Positions 63,279-64,000 of a DNA stretch of 64,000 bases are shown piece by piece. The stretch covers positions 4,898,001 to 4,962,000 of the forward strand of contig NZ_CP079865.1 in the NCBI RefSeq assembly GCF_025263565.1, given 5' to 3'. Position 1 is the stretch's first letter, and each line of letters starts with the position of its first letter. The notes beneath the pieces are model-generated. The model worked only from the letters and a program-made list of their open reading frames with translations. It was not told the origin of the DNA and made no database searches. Origin of the DNA: Mycobacterium sp. SMC-8. Lineage in GTDB: Bacteria; Actinomycetota; Actinomycetes; Mycobacteriales; Mycobacteriaceae. The position numbers and the translations under genes were made by a program.

Positions 63279-63293
63279 GAGGGACGGTCAACA
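63279..63293 (-). repeat. Right terminal inverted repeat of the 1.04 kb element
   Basis: On the minus strand TGTTGACCGTCCCTC; followed on the plus strand by the second target copy AGCGTG at 63294-63299. Confidence 0.85.
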
Positions 63294-64000
63294 AGCGTGC
63301 TGCGGTGGATGTGCAGGGCCTCGGCGGTATCGTCGTAATTGCCACCGCTTTCCAGGTGTTCACTCAGCGTGAGAACGAGCTCCGACTTTTTGGTCGAGTC
63401 GTATTCCAGCAGGGCGCCGATCCATTCTCGGACGAAATCCTCGACGGCTCCGCCCGCATGGGCTACGTCGATGAGACGGTAGAAGCCAAGTTCGTCGTAG
63501 GCCGATGCACCGGCGGATACCGCGGAATGCAGTCGCACATTCAGCCCCCGTTTCGCCGCAGCGAACGACATCGGAAAATCCGACGGCGCTTCGCACCGCG
63601 AGCCGATGCCGATGGCGCATGTATGCCGCCCCAGCAACTCGCTGAGCGCGCGGTAAAACTCTTGCGGGTCTGGTCGGCCTTCGGTCAGAAGCACCACCAG
63701 CTTGCCGCTACGCCCCTGCAGCCTGTTCAGGTGCAACGCCGCGGCAGCGCGGCCGGCGCCGGTGGCCACGGAATCAGATGCGGCCGAGCTGTGCACGACG
63801 ACCACATAATGCGGAGGGCGGAGGTCGTGCCCCAATGCCTCCGACCTGGCGAAAGCCCCGTCGTCGTCGGTGCCGGCGAGCAGGTCCTCAACGAATTCGC
63901 GGCGGACGGAGAGCTCCCTGTCCACCAAGCTCCGCTGGTGCGACAACTCGTAGCCCAACAGCGTGCACGCGAACTGCAGGGCGACCAGGTGGTCCTGGGC

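Larger units (their letters stand above)
62251..63293 (-). mobile_element. 1,043 bp mobile element with TG...CA inverted repeats and a single zinc-ribbon/HTH gene
   Basis: Left end TGTTGGCCGTCGCTC (62251-62265), right end complement TGTTGACCGTCCCTC (63279-63293): 13 of 15 identical. A 6 bp duplication AGCGTG flanks the element (62245-62250 and 63294-63299). The motif ATGCAGAC occurs at 62269-62276 and 62293-62300, inverted at 62317-62324, and again at 63203-63210, i.e. subterminal repeated sites. The only gene is a DUF6431-like protein; no DDE transposase or serine/tyrosine recombinase is present. It looks like a non-autonomous or reduced transposon. Confidence 0.85.
62121..64000 (-). pseudogene. 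Second PucR/CdaR-type regulator, interrupted by a 1.04 kb element (runs off right edge)
   Basis: The frame is open from 64000 to 63294 and reads as the paralogue of the 44898-46610 regulator (VEDLLAGTDDDGAFARSEALGHDL, GRAAAALHLNRLQG, YDELGFYRLI, GGNYDDTAEALHIHRSTL). It is broken inside the HTH; the last part, RYRLARISELTG ... FNLHAATRSWRFLYPQ, is at 62250-62121. Removing 62251-63293 and one AGCGTG copy joins HIHRSTL directly to RYRLARI in frame. The regulator is therefore knocked out recently by insertion. Its N-terminal part lies beyond the window. Confidence 0.9.

Overview
The window looks like a chromosome segment of a fast-growing mycobacterium (Mycobacterium/Mycolicibacterium type). It is GC-rich and encodes lineage-typical proteins: an antigen 85-type mycolyltransferase, a RipD-like non-catalytic NlpC/P60 protein, an LpqE-type lipoprotein, a very large isocitrate lyase (AceA2 type), an MmpL/RND transporter, F420-type LLM oxidoreductase, FAAL/FadD enzymes and a mycobacterial P450. 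All names rest on reading motifs in the translated sequence; no database search was run.

Layout. 1-396 is the tail of an IS110 transposase. 0.4-9.7 kb holds metabolic and regulatory genes: response-regulator/PP2C phosphatase, acyltransferase plus SGNH lipoprotein, GH39-like hydrolase with a TetR regulator and a clear dyad operator, a GATase, a degenerate MenC-like protein, an enoyl-CoA hydratase, and an aldehyde dehydrogenase pseudogene whose 5' end is fused head-to-head to a short-chain dehydrogenase. 10.5-16.8 kb, all on the minus strand, is AceA2 and a compact run TenA-URC1-URC4-Upp that reads as a phosphoribosylation-dependent uracil catabolism (URC) operon. 16.9-33.3 kb carries DUF899, Tpx, RipD, a PE-PPE-domain hydrolase, FAAL, CPBP protease, secreted proteins, a FadD, small stress/regulatory genes and an antigen 85 homologue. 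33.5-43.8 kb has an NDH-2 with an extra C-terminal domain, an ArsR/AHSA1 pair with a visible operator and probable leaderless start, a nitrilase, a FadR-controlled fatty acid hydroxylase, HtrA lipoprotein and LtrA.

From about 43.9 kb to the end the window becomes an accessory stress island: a DUF1931 histone-fold protein, two Hsp20 genes, a 17M-type general stress protein, two PucR-type regulators (one interrupted), an LpqE copy, a formaldehyde-dehydrogenase-like ADH, P450 + MmpL, a glycosyltransferase next to a broken glycogen debranching gene, and three mobile elements. Two are IS1380-family elements whose ends and target duplications I could delimit (48042-49660, TSD CTAA; 55408-57064, TSD CTTAG).

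The most unusual object is at 62251-63293: a 1,043 bp element with 15 bp terminal inverted repeats (13/15 matching, TG...CA ends), a 6 bp target duplication AGCGTG, repeated subterminal motifs, and a single gene for a zinc-ribbon/HTH protein (DUF6431-like) with no recognisable DDE transposase. It sits inside the HTH codons of the second PucR gene, and removing it together with one target copy restores the reading frame.
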